Below, one piece after another: positions 25,727-42,004 of a stretch of DNA of 64,000 nt. Location: assembly GCF_001613425.1 (NCBI RefSeq), contig NZ_BDCI01000018.1:1-64000 (forward strand). Direction: 5' to 3'. A program made the position numbers and the translations under genes. Within the stretch, counting starts at the first letter, position 1; the number at the start of each line of letters is the position of its first letter. Under the pieces are notes generated by a model. The model worked only from the letters and a program-made list of their open reading frames with translations. It was not told the DNA's origin and made no database searches. This DNA is from Nocardia vulneris (GTDB taxonomy: Bacteria; Actinomycetota; Actinomycetes; Mycobacteriales; Mycobacteriaceae).

Positions 25727-26529
25727 GCCGCTTCCTCCTGTGACAGCGCGCCGGTCATGGCGCCCACCAATTGTTCGAGCGTGGCGTCGGCCGCGGTGAA
25801 CCGCGCCACCCGCTTGCCCAGCCGGAGCACCTCGATGCGGTCGGCGACCGCCAGCACCTCCGGCATGTTGTGACTGATCAACACCACGGCGATGCCCTGA
25901 TCGCGGACCCGGCGGATCACGTCGAGCACCCGCTCCCGCTGCACCACGCCGAGCGCGGCGGTCGGCTCGTCCATGAACACCACTTTGCTCGCCCACATCA
26001 CCGCCCTGGCGACCGCGACGCTCTGCCGCTGACCGCCCGAGAGCGAACCGATCGGCACGTCGGTGCTCTGCAGGGTCACGCCGAGCCGCCGGAAGTGTTC
26101 GACCGCTTGGACTCTCATCGCGGTGCGATCGAGCATGCCGAGCTTGCCGGGTAAGCCTTTGCGCACCAACTCCCGGCCGAGAAACAGATTCGCCGCCGGA
26201 TCCAGGTCCGGGGCCACCGCGAGATCCTGATACACGGTTTCCACGCCGAGTTTGCGGGCCGCCGTCGGGGTATTCAGCACCACCGGCTTGCCGTCCAGCA
26301 GAATCTGCCCGGAATCGGGCTGTTCGGCGCCGGAAAGGCATTTCACGAGCGTCGATTTGCCCGCGCCGTTGTCCCCGATCAACGCGACGACTTCGCCCGC
26401 GCTCACCTGAAAGTTGGCGCCGCGCAGCGCCTCGACACCGCCGTACCGCTTCACCAGTCCCTCGGCCCGCAACGCGACCGCCGATTCCGCGGACTCATCG
26501 GCCGTTTTCGCCGCATCATCCGAGGTCAT
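25723..26529 (-). CDS. Sugar ABC transporter ATP-binding protein (FrcA-like, single ABC domain)
   Basis: 268 residues with one ATPase domain: Walker A GDNGAGKST, signature LSGGQRQ, Walker B VVFMDEPTAAL and the switch histidine in LISHNM. Most CUT2 ATPases have two fused ABC domains; this is the shorter FrcA-like form. It is the first gene of the operon and overlaps the permease by four bases. About 330 non-coding bases upstream should hold the promoter. Confidence 0.9.
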   Translation of the reverse strand: MTSDDAAKTADESAESAVALRAEGLVKRYGGVEALRGANFQVSAGEVVALIGDNGAGKSTLVKCLSGAEQPDSGQILLDGKPVVLNTPTAARKLGVETVYQDLAVAPDLDPAANLFLGRELVRKGLPGKLGMLDRTAMRVQAVEHFRRLGVTLQSTDVPIGSLSGGQRQSVAVARAVMWASKVVFMDEPTAALGVVQRERVLDVIRRVRDQGIAVVLISHNMPEVLAVADRIEVLRLGKRVARFTAADATLEQLVGAMTGALSQEEAA

Positions 26530-26856
26530 CGGCTACATCCGCGCACGCACAGCTGAGCAAACGTCCAGTCCATCGCCCGATGCTACGACCGCCCCCGATC
26601 TCATGGGACGATTTCGACAAAATGCGTCCGCCCCAACGCAATCCCATATTTCCACCCCCGAAAACAATGCACTCAATGTTCCATACGAACAAGCTATGGA
26701 GTAGTGCACCAACAATTGCCTCAGACACCCGCCCCGAAAATCCCCCGTTTCACCGGAACCGCCCGACCGGACCCCGCGTCGAACAAGACGCAACCCTTTC
26801 CTGTCGTCACCGTGTGAAACGAACCAGTTCGGTCCCGAAAGCAGTCCGCCGTGGGT
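26530..26856. other. Promoter region of the sugar ABC operon
   Basis: A gene-free stretch of about 330 bases, noticeably more AT-rich than its surroundings around 26620-26720. It lies upstream of the ATPase gene and downstream of the SMR pump gene. No confident operator was picked out. Confidence 0.4.
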
Positions 26857-27180
26857 TCAGTGCTGGCCACCGAGTTCCAGGGCGAGGACGCCGAGGATGA
26901 CGAGGGCGATGCCGCCTACCTGGATGAGGGTGAGGCGTTCGTCCAGGAAGAGGACGCCGATGACGGCGATGGCGGCTACGCCGACGGCCGACCAGATGCC
27001 GTAGGCGACACCGATCTGCATGCCGCGCTTCAGCGACTGGGACAGGAACCAGAAGGCGGCGCCGTAACCGATGACCACGACGATCGAGGGGACCAGTTTG
27101 GTGAACCCCTCGGACAGCTTCAGAGAAACGGTGGCGGTCACCTCGGACGCGATGGCCAAGGCCAGCAGCAGCATGGTCAT
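26857..27180 (-). CDS. Small multidrug resistance (SMR) efflux protein
   Basis: 107 residues with four membrane segments. The essential glutamate lies in AIASEVTATVSLKLSEGFT (Glu13), and WFLSQSLKRGMQIGVAYGIWSAVG is the family core. It closely resembles mycobacterial Mmr and EmrE, which exchange protons for lipophilic cations as dimers. The ATG at 27180 faces the divergent gene at 27247. Confidence 0.9.
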   Translation of the reverse strand: MTMLLLALAIASEVTATVSLKLSEGFTKLVPSIVVVIGYGAAFWFLSQSLKRGMQIGVAYGIWSAVGVAAIAVIGVLFLDERLTLIQVGGIALVILGVLALELGGQH

Positions 27181-27246
27181 GGCGGCAGCGTAGCGAGTAT
27201 CGGACAATGGCAAGGCGGTGCGGGGGGCGAACGGCGACGAGATGTG

Positions 27247-27930
27247 GTGATCAGCGTGGACGTGATGGTGCTGATCATCGGCGCGATCGTGGTGGCCGTC
27301 GTGCTCGTGCTCGTTGTGGTTGTCCCGCTGTCGATTCGCGCCGAGCGCAGGCGCAAGGCCGCGCTGGCCGGTTGGGCGCACGCACACGGCTGGTCCTACG
27401 CGGAACGGGTCCGGGCGGACTGGACCGGGCGCCTGCCCGGGCGCAACAAGCGCGGCCTGGGCGTGACGCTGACGGGGCAGCTCGACGGCCGCTGGGTGAC
27501 CGTCGCGGACTATTCGTACGAGACCACCTCGTCCAGCAACTTCTCCTCGACCTCGCACAGCACGACCAGCACGACGACGCACTACTACATCGTCATCGTC
27601 GTGCACCTGCCCCAGCCGCACCGACCGGTCGCCGTGCTGACCCGCGGCCTGTTCTCCCAGCTCGGCCGCACCCTGTTCGGCGACAAACCCACCGCCACCG
27701 GCAATCCGGACTTCGATTCCCGCTTCCGCATCGTCTCGCCCGACCCCCGATACGCCCACTGGCTCGTCGGCAAGGACCTGATCGCCGCCCACCTGCACAA
27801 CACCGTCCCGCACTGGAGCGTCGGCAACCACGACCTGGTCACCTACCGTGCCGGCCGCCTGAAAGACCCGAACGCCATCCCCGCCCTGGCCGCCCCGCTT
27901 CTACATGTAGCAGCCCTGTTCCCCCGCTGA
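27247..27930 (+). CDS. Membrane-anchored protein of unknown function
   Basis: About 227 residues. One N-terminal membrane segment (VLIIGAIVVAVVLVLVVVVP) is followed by a basic stretch (RAERRRKAALAGWAHAHGW) and a soluble domain. A Ser/Thr-rich loop (SSSNFSSTSHSTTSTTTHYY) lies mid-protein, before a beta segment IVIVVHLPQPHRPVAVL. Similar proteins of unknown role are common in actinomycetes. The start is uncertain: GTG at 27247 is used, with GTG 27244 or ATG 27265 as alternatives. Confidence 0.65.
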   Translation: MISVDVMVLIIGAIVVAVVLVLVVVVPLSIRAERRRKAALAGWAHAHGWSYAERVRADWTGRLPGRNKRGLGVTLTGQLDGRWVTVADYSYETTSSSNFSSTSHSTTSTTTHYYIVIVVHLPQPHRPVAVLTRGLFSQLGRTLFGDKPTATGNPDFDSRFRIVSPDPRYAHWLVGKDLIAAHLHNTVPHWSVGNHDLVTYRAGRLKDPNAIPALAAPLLHVAALFPR

Positions 27931-28093
27931 ACCCCGTCGCACAGTCGACCGTCCGCGCACGTCAACCGGAAACGCAGTAGACACCAACACGAATGACACA
28001 GCGTCATGGCCGCAGCACACTCAACGAGCGCCGATCGCTGATGGCGCGGCACGGGCCGCAGCGGGACCGGCGCGGGCGCTGCGACCTGCGGGA

Positions 28094-30432
<2,339 letters not shown>

Positions 30433-30490
30433 CGCTCCCTTCGGGCCGGCCGGTCAGGGCCGACCCGTCCGAGGCTACTGCGCGCGCCGC

Positions 30491-31693
30491 CTACTTCTGG
30501 TTCAGGTCCCGGCGCGCGGCGACCTTGGAGGACAGGCCGTGGATCTGCACGAAGCCCTTGGCCAGCGACTGGTCGAAGGTGTCGCCCTCGTCGTAGGTGG
30601 CCAGGTTGAAGTCGTACAGCGACTGGTCCGAGCGGCGCCCGTTGACCACCGCGCTGCCGCCGTGCAGCACCATCCGAATATCACCAGTCACGGCCTGCTG
30701 GGTGTCGCCGATGAAGGCGTCCAGCGCCCGCTTCAGCGGGGAGAACCACAGGCCGTCGTAGGCCAGCTCGCCCCAGCGCTGCTCGACCTGACGCTTGTAC
30801 CGGCCCAGCTCACGCTCGATGGTGACGTTCTCCAGCGCCTGGTGCGCGGTGATCAACGCGATCGCGCCGGGGGCCTCGTAGATCTCGCGGCTCTTGATGC
30901 CGACGAGCCGGTCCTCGACCATGTCGAGCCGGCCGACACCCTGCCGTCCGGCCCGGTGGTTCAGTTCGACGATGGCTTCCAGCACGCTGACCGGGCGGCC
31001 GTCGATAGCGACCGGGACACCGCGTTCGAAGGACACGATCAGCTCGTCCGGCGCCTCGAAGTTGACGGTCGGGTCGGCGGTGTAGTCGTAGACGTCCTTG
31101 GTCGGCGCGTTCCACAGGTCTTCGAGGAAGCCGGTCTCGACGGCCCGGCCCCACACGTTCTGGTCGATCGAGAAGGGCGACTTCTTGGTGACGTTGATCG
31201 GCAGCGCGTTCTCCTCGGCGAAGGCGATGGCCTTCTCCCGGGTCCAGGCGTAGTCGCGGACCGGGGCGATCACGTTCAGGTCGGGCGCGAGCGCGCCGAT
31301 GCCGACCTCGAAGCGGACCTGGTCGTTGCCCTTGCCGGTGCAGCCGTGCGCGACGGTGCTCGCGCCGTGGAATTTGGCCGCCTCCACCAGATGCTTGACG
31401 ATGAGCGGCCGGCTGATCGCGGAGACCAGCGGGTACTGACCCATGTACATCGCGTTGGCCTGGATGGTGGGCAGGCAGTACTCGTCGGCGAATTCGTCGC
31501 GGGCGTCCACCACGATGGCCTCGACCGCGCCGCAGTCGAGCGCTCGCTGGCGCACCACGTTCATGTCCTCGCCACCCTGGCCCAGGTCGATGGCCACGGC
31601 CACCACCTCGGCACCGGTCTCCTTGCCGATCCAGCTGATCGCGACGGAGGTGTCCAGCCCACCGGAGTAGGCGAGTACGACGCGTTCGGACAT
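30491..31693 (-). CDS. argG: Argininosuccinate synthase
   Basis: 400 residues. The PP-loop ATP site is [16 protein letters not shown], and [13 protein letters not shown] is the second signature. It joins citrulline and aspartate with ATP. ARG-box-like sequences lie about 100 bases upstream, so ArgR control is likely. It is the first gene of argG-methyltransferase-argH and is separated from argR by a small opposite-strand gene. Confidence 0.96.
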   Translation of the reverse strand: MSERVVLAYSGGLDTSVAISWIGKETGAEVVAVAIDLGQGGEDMNVVRQRALDCGAVEAIVVDARDEFADEYCLPTIQANAMYMGQYPLVSAISRPLIVKHLVEAAKFHGASTVAHGCTGKGNDQVRFEVGIGALAPDLNVIAPVRDYAWTREKAIAFAEENALPINVTKKSPFSIDQNVWGRAVETGFLEDLWNAPTKDVYDYTADPTVNFEAPDELIVSFERGVPVAIDGRPVSVLEAIVELNHRAGRQGVGRLDMVEDRLVGIKSREIYEAPGAIALITAHQALENVTIERELGRYKRQVEQRWGELAYDGLWFSPLKRALDAFIGDTQQAVTGDIRMVLHGGSAVVNGRRSDQSLYDFNLATYDEGDTFDQSLAKGFVQIHGLSSKVAARRDLNQK

Positions 31694-31795
31694 GGTCTGT
31701 GTGCTCCTCGGTTTCGGTACGTGTGTGCGAAGTGCGAGCGGCTGCCCGCCCCGGGTGTTCGCCTCGGGATCACGGGGGCCCGCACGTTCTACAAA

Positions 31796-31830
31796 TGATT
31801 ATGCATGATGATGCAAGCCCATGCATAACC
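31796..31830. promoter_or_regulatory. ARG-box-like operator upstream of argG
   Basis: Two overlapping imperfect palindromes built from ATGCAT/TGCATAA units (TTATGCATGATGATGCA and its neighbour ending ATGCATAA). They match the spacing and A/T pattern of ArgR boxes and resemble the site before argC. They lie between argG and the divergent small gene at 31967. Confidence 0.6.
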
Positions 31831-31966
31831 GGGGGTGCCCCAGCTACCGAACCGCATCATCGCGGCGGTGAAAGTCTCTGCCCATCAAGCGAATCCCCGC
31901 GGGCGAGCCCGATCCTGTGCGACCCTTGGGGGCGGAAACGTTCGGCCAGGCAGAAGGAAGAACGTC

Positions 31967-32131
31967 ATGCTGCTGCATCTCATCGGGCAAGAATTCAGCA
32001 CCCTCGGCAACGGCGTCCTCGACGTCGGGCGCGCGGTGGTCGACCTCATCCAGGACATCATCAACGTGGCCACCCCCGACCACGGCGGCACCCCGCGCAG
32101 CGGCGGCGGTGGCCAATACCCGTTCAGCTGA
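31967..32131 (+). CDS. Small amphipathic protein of unknown function in the arginine cluster
   Basis: 54 residues from the ATG at 31967, with a good ribosome binding site (GAAGGAAG) upstream. Residues about 1-37 (LIGQEFSTLGNGVLDVG, then AVVDLIQDIINVA) would form an amphipathic helix, followed by a Gly-rich tail ending QYPFS. It is the only plus-strand gene in the cluster, ending six bases before the argR stop, and diverges from argG with the ARG-box-like sites between. A real gene is likely but not certain; no family is recognised. Confidence 0.5.
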   Translation: MLLHLIGQEFSTLGNGVLDVGRAVVDLIQDIINVATPDHGGTPRSGGGGQYPFS

Positions 32132-32137
32132 CGCCGC

Positions 32138-34807
<2,670 letters not shown>

Positions 34808-34811
<4 letters not shown>

Positions 34812-35730
34812 TGTTTCGTTCCGTCCGGTGAGCCGGCCCCGGCCGGGGCGGGCGTCACCATCGTTCCGATTCCTTCTCCGGTGAACAGTTCCAGCAGCAC
34901 GGAGTGCGGGACCCGACCGTCGATGACATGGGCGGTCGGCACGCCGCCGTGCACGGCGCGCAGGCAGGCTTCCATCTTCGGCACCATGCCCGCGTCGAGG
35001 CGGGGCAGCAACTCGGCCAGCGCCGCGGTGTCGATCCGGGTGATCAGCGACGAGCGGTCCGGCCACTCGGTGTACAGGCCTTCGACATCGGTCAGCACCA
35101 CGAGCTTCTCCGCGCCGATGCCCTCGGCGAGCGCCGCCGCGGCGGTATCGGCGTTGATGTTGTGCACCACGCCGTCGGCGTCCGGCGCGATGGTGGAGAC
35201 CACCGGGATGCGGCCCGCGTCGATCAGGTCGAGCACCGCGTCCGGATTCACCTCGCTGACGTCACCGACCAGACCGATATCGGTCGGCACGCCCTCGACG
35301 TCGACGGTGCGGCGGGTCGCGGTGAACAGGCCCGCGTCCTCCCCCGAGATGCCGACCGCGTACGGACCGTGCGCGTTGATCAACCCGACCAGCTCGCGCC
35401 CGACCTGCCCGAACAGCACCATGCGCACGACGTCCATCACCTCGGGCGTGGTCACCCGGAAACCGCCGCGGAATTCGCCCTGCAGGCCGAGCTTTTTCAG
35501 CATCGCGCTGATCTGCGGCCCGCCGCCGTGCACCACCACCGGATGCACGCCGACAGTGCGCAGGAAGGCCATGTCCGCGGCGAAGGCCCGCTCGAGCTCG
35601 GCGTCGACCATCGCGTTGCCGCCGAACTTCACCACCACGATCTTGTCGCGGAACTTCTGCAGCCAGGGCAGCGCGTCGGCCAGCACGTGCGCCTTGTCCA
35701 GCGCCGAAAGCTCATGGTGCAGTTGGCCGG

Positions 35731-35734
<4 letters not shown>
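34808..35734 (-). CDS. argB: Acetylglutamate kinase
   Basis: 308 residues of the amino acid kinase fold. [11 protein letters not shown] binds ATP phosphates, VHGGGPQI is the acetylglutamate loop, and [14 protein letters not shown] is near the C-terminal nucleotide site. It lies between argJ and argD with four-base overlaps on both sides. In related organisms this enzyme is feedback inhibited by arginine. Confidence 0.95.
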
Positions 35735-38062
<2,328 letters not shown>

Positions 38063-38455
38063 AGGCAGGGCCGGGTTTCCCACCACCCGCCCGTCATCAC
38101 AGCCCCCGGCGTGGCACCACATCCACCGTAACGATTCGCCGCCCAGCTCGGGGCCCGCCCACCTCGGCAACACCGCCCTCTACACCGAAAGACCCCCGTT
38201 GAACAGCAAGTTCTGCCCCGCCGCAAGAAGGGGTGTGACCCGAACCACCGGAACACAGGCGGCTCGGCGGCTGCACGCCGACCCCAGCCTCGACCGCCAC
38301 CCGCACTGCGGCGATCGGATCGAGTAGCCGCCTGACGGCGACCAGCTATGCGAACCCTCGAATCAGCACCTATCGACCGAACCATCCCCGCCGCGCCCAC
38401 AGACCCCGAGAATGCGGTCTCCCCAATCCGGTCACACAGCCCTACCCTCCGCAGC
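38063..38455. other. Intergenic region upstream of argC
   Basis: About 390 bases with no supported gene. It should hold the argC promoter near the ARG-box-like sites. The remaining open frames are short and have arginine/proline-rich, shadow-like translations. Confidence 0.4.
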
Positions 38456-38540
38456 GTGAGCTCATTGCGGGACCGCGCCCTTCGAACGATCGCCCGGGAA
38501 CTGACCGATTTGTAGCCCATGGACCGTCACCGCGAGTGGC

Positions 38541-39131
38541 GTGCAAGGACCGGGCGGGACCACCGTGATCCTCGACGAGAGTTACGCCGAGGCCAGCCCG
38601 GAGATCCTGCGGATCGGCTTCACCCTGGACCCCGAACCCGACGCCGAGGTGATCTGGGACCACGTGCACGGTATCGGCACCTCGGTGGAGCAGGCGGTCG
38701 AGCGTGCCGCGACCACCTGGGCGCAGACCGTCGGCGCGACGGTCATCGAAATGTTCATGCGGAGTAATGAATTCGGCGCGCACTACGGCGCGGACGATCC
38801 GGACGGCCTGCCAGGGTTTCATCTGGTGCACGGCCCCGCCATCGGCTTCGGCCGCATTGCCGCCGACCCGCTCCAGCACTGGCTGATCGACCATCCGGTC
38901 CTGCCCGCGCTCGCCGCCGCGCTCACGCCTGCGCTCACCCTGCCGAACTGGAACGGCATCCGGCTACTGTTCGGCGGCACGGCGGGCGAAGAGATCGCCG
39001 AAGTCCAAGTCAACGAGACGGTCGCCGTCGCGGCGTCACAAGCCCTCGGCGCCCTGGACTGGCCCCGACTCGGCCGGTCCGCGTACGCCCGCGCCTTCCT
39101 CCTCGCGCACCCGGACCATCTGGTCGCATGA
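38541..39131 (+). CDS. DUF6348-like protein, probably frameshifted at its N-terminus
   Basis: The open frame gives about 196 residues from a GTG at 38541. The core DDPDGLPGFHLVHGPAIGFG, then DHPVLPALAAALTPAL, NGIRLLFGGTAGEEIAEVQVN and ALGALDWPR, matches what I recall of the DUF6348 family of actinobacterial proteins of unknown function. The codons just before the GTG still read sensibly (SPWTVTASG). A sensible N-terminus (LRDRALRTIARELTDL) is encoded from a GTG at 38456 in another frame, ending in a TAG near 38513. This points to a short deletion or a sequencing error at about 38510. No signal peptide or membrane segment. Confidence 0.6.
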   Translation: MQGPGGTTVILDESYAEASPEILRIGFTLDPEPDAEVIWDHVHGIGTSVEQAVERAATTWAQTVGATVIEMFMRSNEFGAHYGADDPDGLPGFHLVHGPAIGFGRIAADPLQHWLIDHPVLPALAAALTPALTLPNWNGIRLLFGGTAGEEIAEVQVNETVAVAASQALGALDWPRLGRSAYARAFLLAHPDHLVA

Positions 39132-39190
39132 TCACCAGGTAATGGTCGCGGCATCGGCCGAGTAGCCGCCGCCATCATTACCTGGTGATC
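39130..39190. terminator. Inverted repeat between convergent genes
   Basis: Fifteen-base perfect arms (GATCACCAGGTAATG at 39130-39144 and its complement at 39176-39190) around a 31-base loop that can fold further. It starts inside the stop codon of the DUF6348-like gene. It probably serves as a bidirectional terminator. Confidence 0.6.
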
Positions 39191-39212
39191 GCTTGTCCAG
39201 CGGTGGCTTTGC

Positions 39213-40448
39213 TCAGCACTTCTCATAGCGGAGCACGAGGGGGCGCTCTACTAGGCCGGGGATGTTGCCCCGAGCGGTGCAGGCACCGGCGGTGATCTGC
39301 AGCAGCCGATATTCGGTCGAGTACTTGAAGTAGGGGTCGTCACCGCGGATATCGGCCACCGTGTGCCGGATGCGGAGGCCCGATTGCTCGATGGTCGGGA
39401 GGTGACGTTCGGCGAGCACTTTTCCGTTCTCCCGGATGTCCGAATGGGGTTGCACGGTGATCCCCTCCACGGAGTGCAACACGAGCGCGTGGGGTGGCAA
39501 CAGGTTGTCGTGCAACCGATCCCACAGCGCCAGCTCGGCCTCGGTGGGATACCGGTTGAGCATGACCAGCGCTGCACCACGTGGCGCGGTGGTCCGGATC
39601 GACCACCGCGCGGCTTCGAGGTCGGGGAACTCCTGCCGCACTTTTCGGTATGCCGCGCCGACCGCGTCGGCACCCGCGGTGGGCCGCAACCGCACCGCGA
39701 TCTCGCCGATCCCGTCATCGGCGTTCTTCGAGCTGTCACTGGACCCGTACTCGTAATACCGCCAGGTGCGCGAGGTCCACGTCACCTCGTCCTCCGGAAA
39801 AGCGTCGCGCAGCGCGAGCCACCGCGCCACGAGGGGCGACGCTGCGTCCAAGCCGCTCTTGCCCACCTTGATTGAGCTCGCGGTGTCACCACGACGGACT
39901 TCCAGATCGAGTTCCCAGCGGTCGAAGTCGGGCCGGTGCACTTGGTTTCGGAAGGCCGCGACCACCGCTTCGGCCTGCTCGGCCGTCGCGTCGGCGGTCA
40001 GCACGACCAGCGTGGCGAAGGTCCGGCCGGCCTCGGTGCCGACCCGCTCGACCCCCGGCATGGCGTCGAGCACGGTCTTGATATCCCGCGACTCGTGCGA
40101 CAGCACCGGCCGGTCGTCCATGGTCACGTGCTGGGCGCCCCAGCCCAGAACAGTCGACACGAGGACACCGATCAACGCGATGCCCGCCCAGCCGAGCCAA
40201 GGTCCGCCGTCGCGCCCGTCGACGTAGAGCATGATTCCGGCGACCAGCAACGAAATGCCGACGCCGACCCACGTCACCCCGAGTGCGAACGGCGCCACGG
40301 CTTCTCGGCATTCCAGAGCGAAGCAAGCTTTCGTATACACCACCAGCGGCCCGAACACACCGAGCACTGCGACACCGAAGAACCCCATCCAAGCTACGTG
40401 GGTCCGGGCGGCGAAGTGCGCCGCCCAGGCGCGCACAGAGATCGGCAT
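39213..40448 (-). CDS. Membrane protein of unknown function
   Basis: 411 residues. Three hydrophobic segments occupy about residues 18-100 (AWMGFFGVAVLGVFGPLVV; FALGVTWVGVGISLLVAGIML; WAGIALIGVLVSTVLGW). A large soluble domain of about 300 residues follows, predicted extracytoplasmic, ending RPLVLRYEKC. The soluble part shows two repeat-like halves rich in R/W/D (LTADATAEQAEAVVAAFRNQ and LRPTAGADAVGAAYRKVRQE), suggesting an internal duplication. No named family recognised. Confidence 0.75.
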   Translation of the reverse strand: MPISVRAWAAHFAARTHVAWMGFFGVAVLGVFGPLVVYTKACFALECREAVAPFALGVTWVGVGISLLVAGIMLYVDGRDGGPWLGWAGIALIGVLVSTVLGWGAQHVTMDDRPVLSHESRDIKTVLDAMPGVERVGTEAGRTFATLVVLTADATAEQAEAVVAAFRNQVHRPDFDRWELDLEVRRGDTASSIKVGKSGLDAASPLVARWLALRDAFPEDEVTWTSRTWRYYEYGSSDSSKNADDGIGEIAVRLRPTAGADAVGAAYRKVRQEFPDLEAARWSIRTTAPRGAALVMLNRYPTEAELALWDRLHDNLLPPHALVLHSVEGITVQPHSDIRENGKVLAERHLPTIEQSGLRIRHTVADIRGDDPYFKYSTEYRLLQITAGACTARGNIPGLVERPLVLRYEKC

Positions 40449-40773
40449 GGGACAAACGATAGTGGGCGATGGGTGGGTTCGGCGCGAGCGTTCCGGGAAG
40501 CATCGGAGGTTCGGTTTATACGGTGTCCGCCAACATCTTCCGTGTCAAGTAGTCGAAAGTTGTAGCGCTGGTTATTCACCCGACCGTTAATGCATCGGTA
40601 AGGTCGACATGCCTGGTCAGCAGCGGGGATTCGTTGCCGCACACGTCAAGGATCAGGAGACATCGGATGTCTTGTGGCGCAGCGTGTCTCAGACTCCAAC
40701 GGCACGGAGATTGAGACACGAGAGCGTGGCCGTTTCGCACTCCGATCGGCGTAGTTCCGGATATTGTCTGCCA
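40449..40773. other. Divergent promoter region containing a hairpin
   Basis: About 325 bases between two divergent genes, AT-richer than average around 40510-40620. A long open frame from the ATG at 40609 enters the next gene but reads poorly before 40774. A hairpin lies at 40684-40719 (separate entry). Confidence 0.4.
40684..40719 (+). promoter_or_regulatory. Hairpin in the leader of the gene at 40774
   Basis: GTGTCTCA (40684-40691) pairs with TGAGACAC (40712-40719), with an inner CTCC/GGAG pairing. It lies about 55 bases before the ATG at 40774. It could be an operator or an RNA structure in the 5' leader. Confidence 0.35.
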
Positions 40774-41271
40774 ATGGTGTACGCGATTGCCAAAAGTGCC
40801 GGTTTCTATGCGGCGCACGGTATCTGGAGTGTTTCCGACGGCGATATGCTCACTCCGCTGCTCGGTTACGCGGCTACCGACGGAACGGAAGGCCTGGAGC
40901 GCCTGCACTCCGACGACGCTGCCGAGGCGGCCCGCATCGGCGGCGAGCGATTACAGACGGGCCGGCCGAACTGGGTGCGCGCGGTTCTGATCGTCGACGC
41001 CTTCCTGCACCTGCCACGCGGACGCACCGACGCACTGATCATCGATGCGGTCGAGTACACCCCGCAACCACGATCCCTGCGCATGGCCGTGCCGTACCGG
41101 CCCCAGTCACCCACCGGCAAGTTCGCCGTGTACCGACCGAAATTCATTGATACCCAAGGATTTAACGATCCTGACTACAGCGATCTGGCGGACTCGTTCT
41201 ACGCGGGTGTCGATTCCCATCAACAGGCCGCGGCGGTCTGGCACGCCCACCTGCTGGACGAATCCGCCTGA
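40774..41271 (+). CDS. Protein of unknown function
   Basis: 165 residues from the ATG at 40774. Contains GFYAAHGIWSVSDGDMLTPL, RPNWVRAVLIVDAFLHLPRGRTDALI and a C-terminal DSFYAGVDSHQQAAAVWHAHL. No signal peptide or membrane segment. An upstream in-frame ATG at 40609 has a better ribosome binding site, but the added residues look non-coding. No family recognised. Confidence 0.65.
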   Translation: MVYAIAKSAGFYAAHGIWSVSDGDMLTPLLGYAATDGTEGLERLHSDDAAEAARIGGERLQTGRPNWVRAVLIVDAFLHLPRGRTDALIIDAVEYTPQPRSLRMAVPYRPQSPTGKFAVYRPKFIDTQGFNDPDYSDLADSFYAGVDSHQQAAAVWHAHLLDESA

Positions 41272-41287
41272 CCGCGACCGGCGGCGT

Positions 41288-41875
41288 TCACCGCCCACAT
41301 CCCTCGAGCAGCAGTCCGATGGTGATGCGGGCGTCATAGTTCGGATCTTCTCGCTCCGCACCCGCGCAGATGTCCCCGATGGCGCGCAGCAGCTGATAGG
41401 CGCTCACGTCGACCGCTACCTCATCCATGTCTTTTGCCGCACAGAGGATTTCGTCGAACACCGGGACGAGCCGGTCCAGGAACAACGCGTGCAGGGCGGT
41501 GAACCCGTCGGGATCGTTGCGCAGTGCCGCGGCGAGTCCATGCTTGGTCACCAGGAAGTCCACGAACAAGTCCACCCATCGGCGCAGCGCCTCGAACGGT
41601 GAGGTGACGCTCGCGAGCAACGCGGGCCCGGCTTCGGCGCACGCGTCGATCTGGTGCCGATAGACGGCGGCGACCAAGTCCGCGCGGGTGGGGAAATGCC
41701 GGTAGATCGTGCCCACGCCGACCCCGGCCGCCGCCGCGATCCGGCGCACCGGCGCATTCACCCCGTCGGCGACGAACACCGCGGCCGCGGCGTCCAGCAG
41801 CGCCCCCTCGTTGCGCCGTGCATCCGCACGTTTCGCCGAAGTCTCGGTCGGCAATGTCTCCTCGCCAGCACTCAC
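41288..41875 (-). CDS. TetR family regulator
   Basis: 195 residues: an N-terminal helix-turn-helix (RIAAAAGVGVGTIYRHFPTRADLV) and a C-terminal ligand/dimer domain. The GTG at 41875 has GGAGAGGTG upstream. It diverges from the hydrolase gene at 42005. The two near-palindromes between them (41909-41944) are its likely operators, so it probably represses itself and the hydrolase. Confidence 0.87.
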   Translation of the reverse strand: MSAGEETLPTETSAKRADARRNEGALLDAAAAVFVADGVNAPVRRIAAAAGVGVGTIYRHFPTRADLVAAVYRHQIDACAEAGPALLASVTSPFEALRRWVDLFVDFLVTKHGLAAALRNDPDGFTALHALFLDRLVPVFDEILCAAKDMDEVAVDVSAYQLLRAIGDICAGAEREDPNYDARITIGLLLEGCGR

Positions 41876-41908
41876 GCGACGCACCTCTCCAGGACAGCAG
41901 TTGTAAAG

Positions 41909-41944
41909 CGGAACATTGCTCCGTATATTCGGAACAGTGCTCCG
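41909..41944. promoter_or_regulatory. Twin operator for the divergent TetR/hydrolase pair
   Basis: Two copies of a 15-base imperfect palindrome, CGGAACATTGCTCCG (41909-41923) and CGGAACAGTGCTCCG (41930-41944). They are 21 bases apart centre to centre, two helical turns, between a TetR gene and the gene it faces. Confidence 0.7.
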
Positions 41945-42004
41945 CTTCGCCAGTCTATCGGCTGCCACGGGGCACGCGGCTCAACACGTTCGAAGGGAAC
42001 CCCC

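Noticed and set aside
40609-40773. Extended N-terminus for the gene at 40774
   Set aside because: The ATG at 40609 has a ribosome binding site, but the added 55 residues look non-coding and contain the hairpin.
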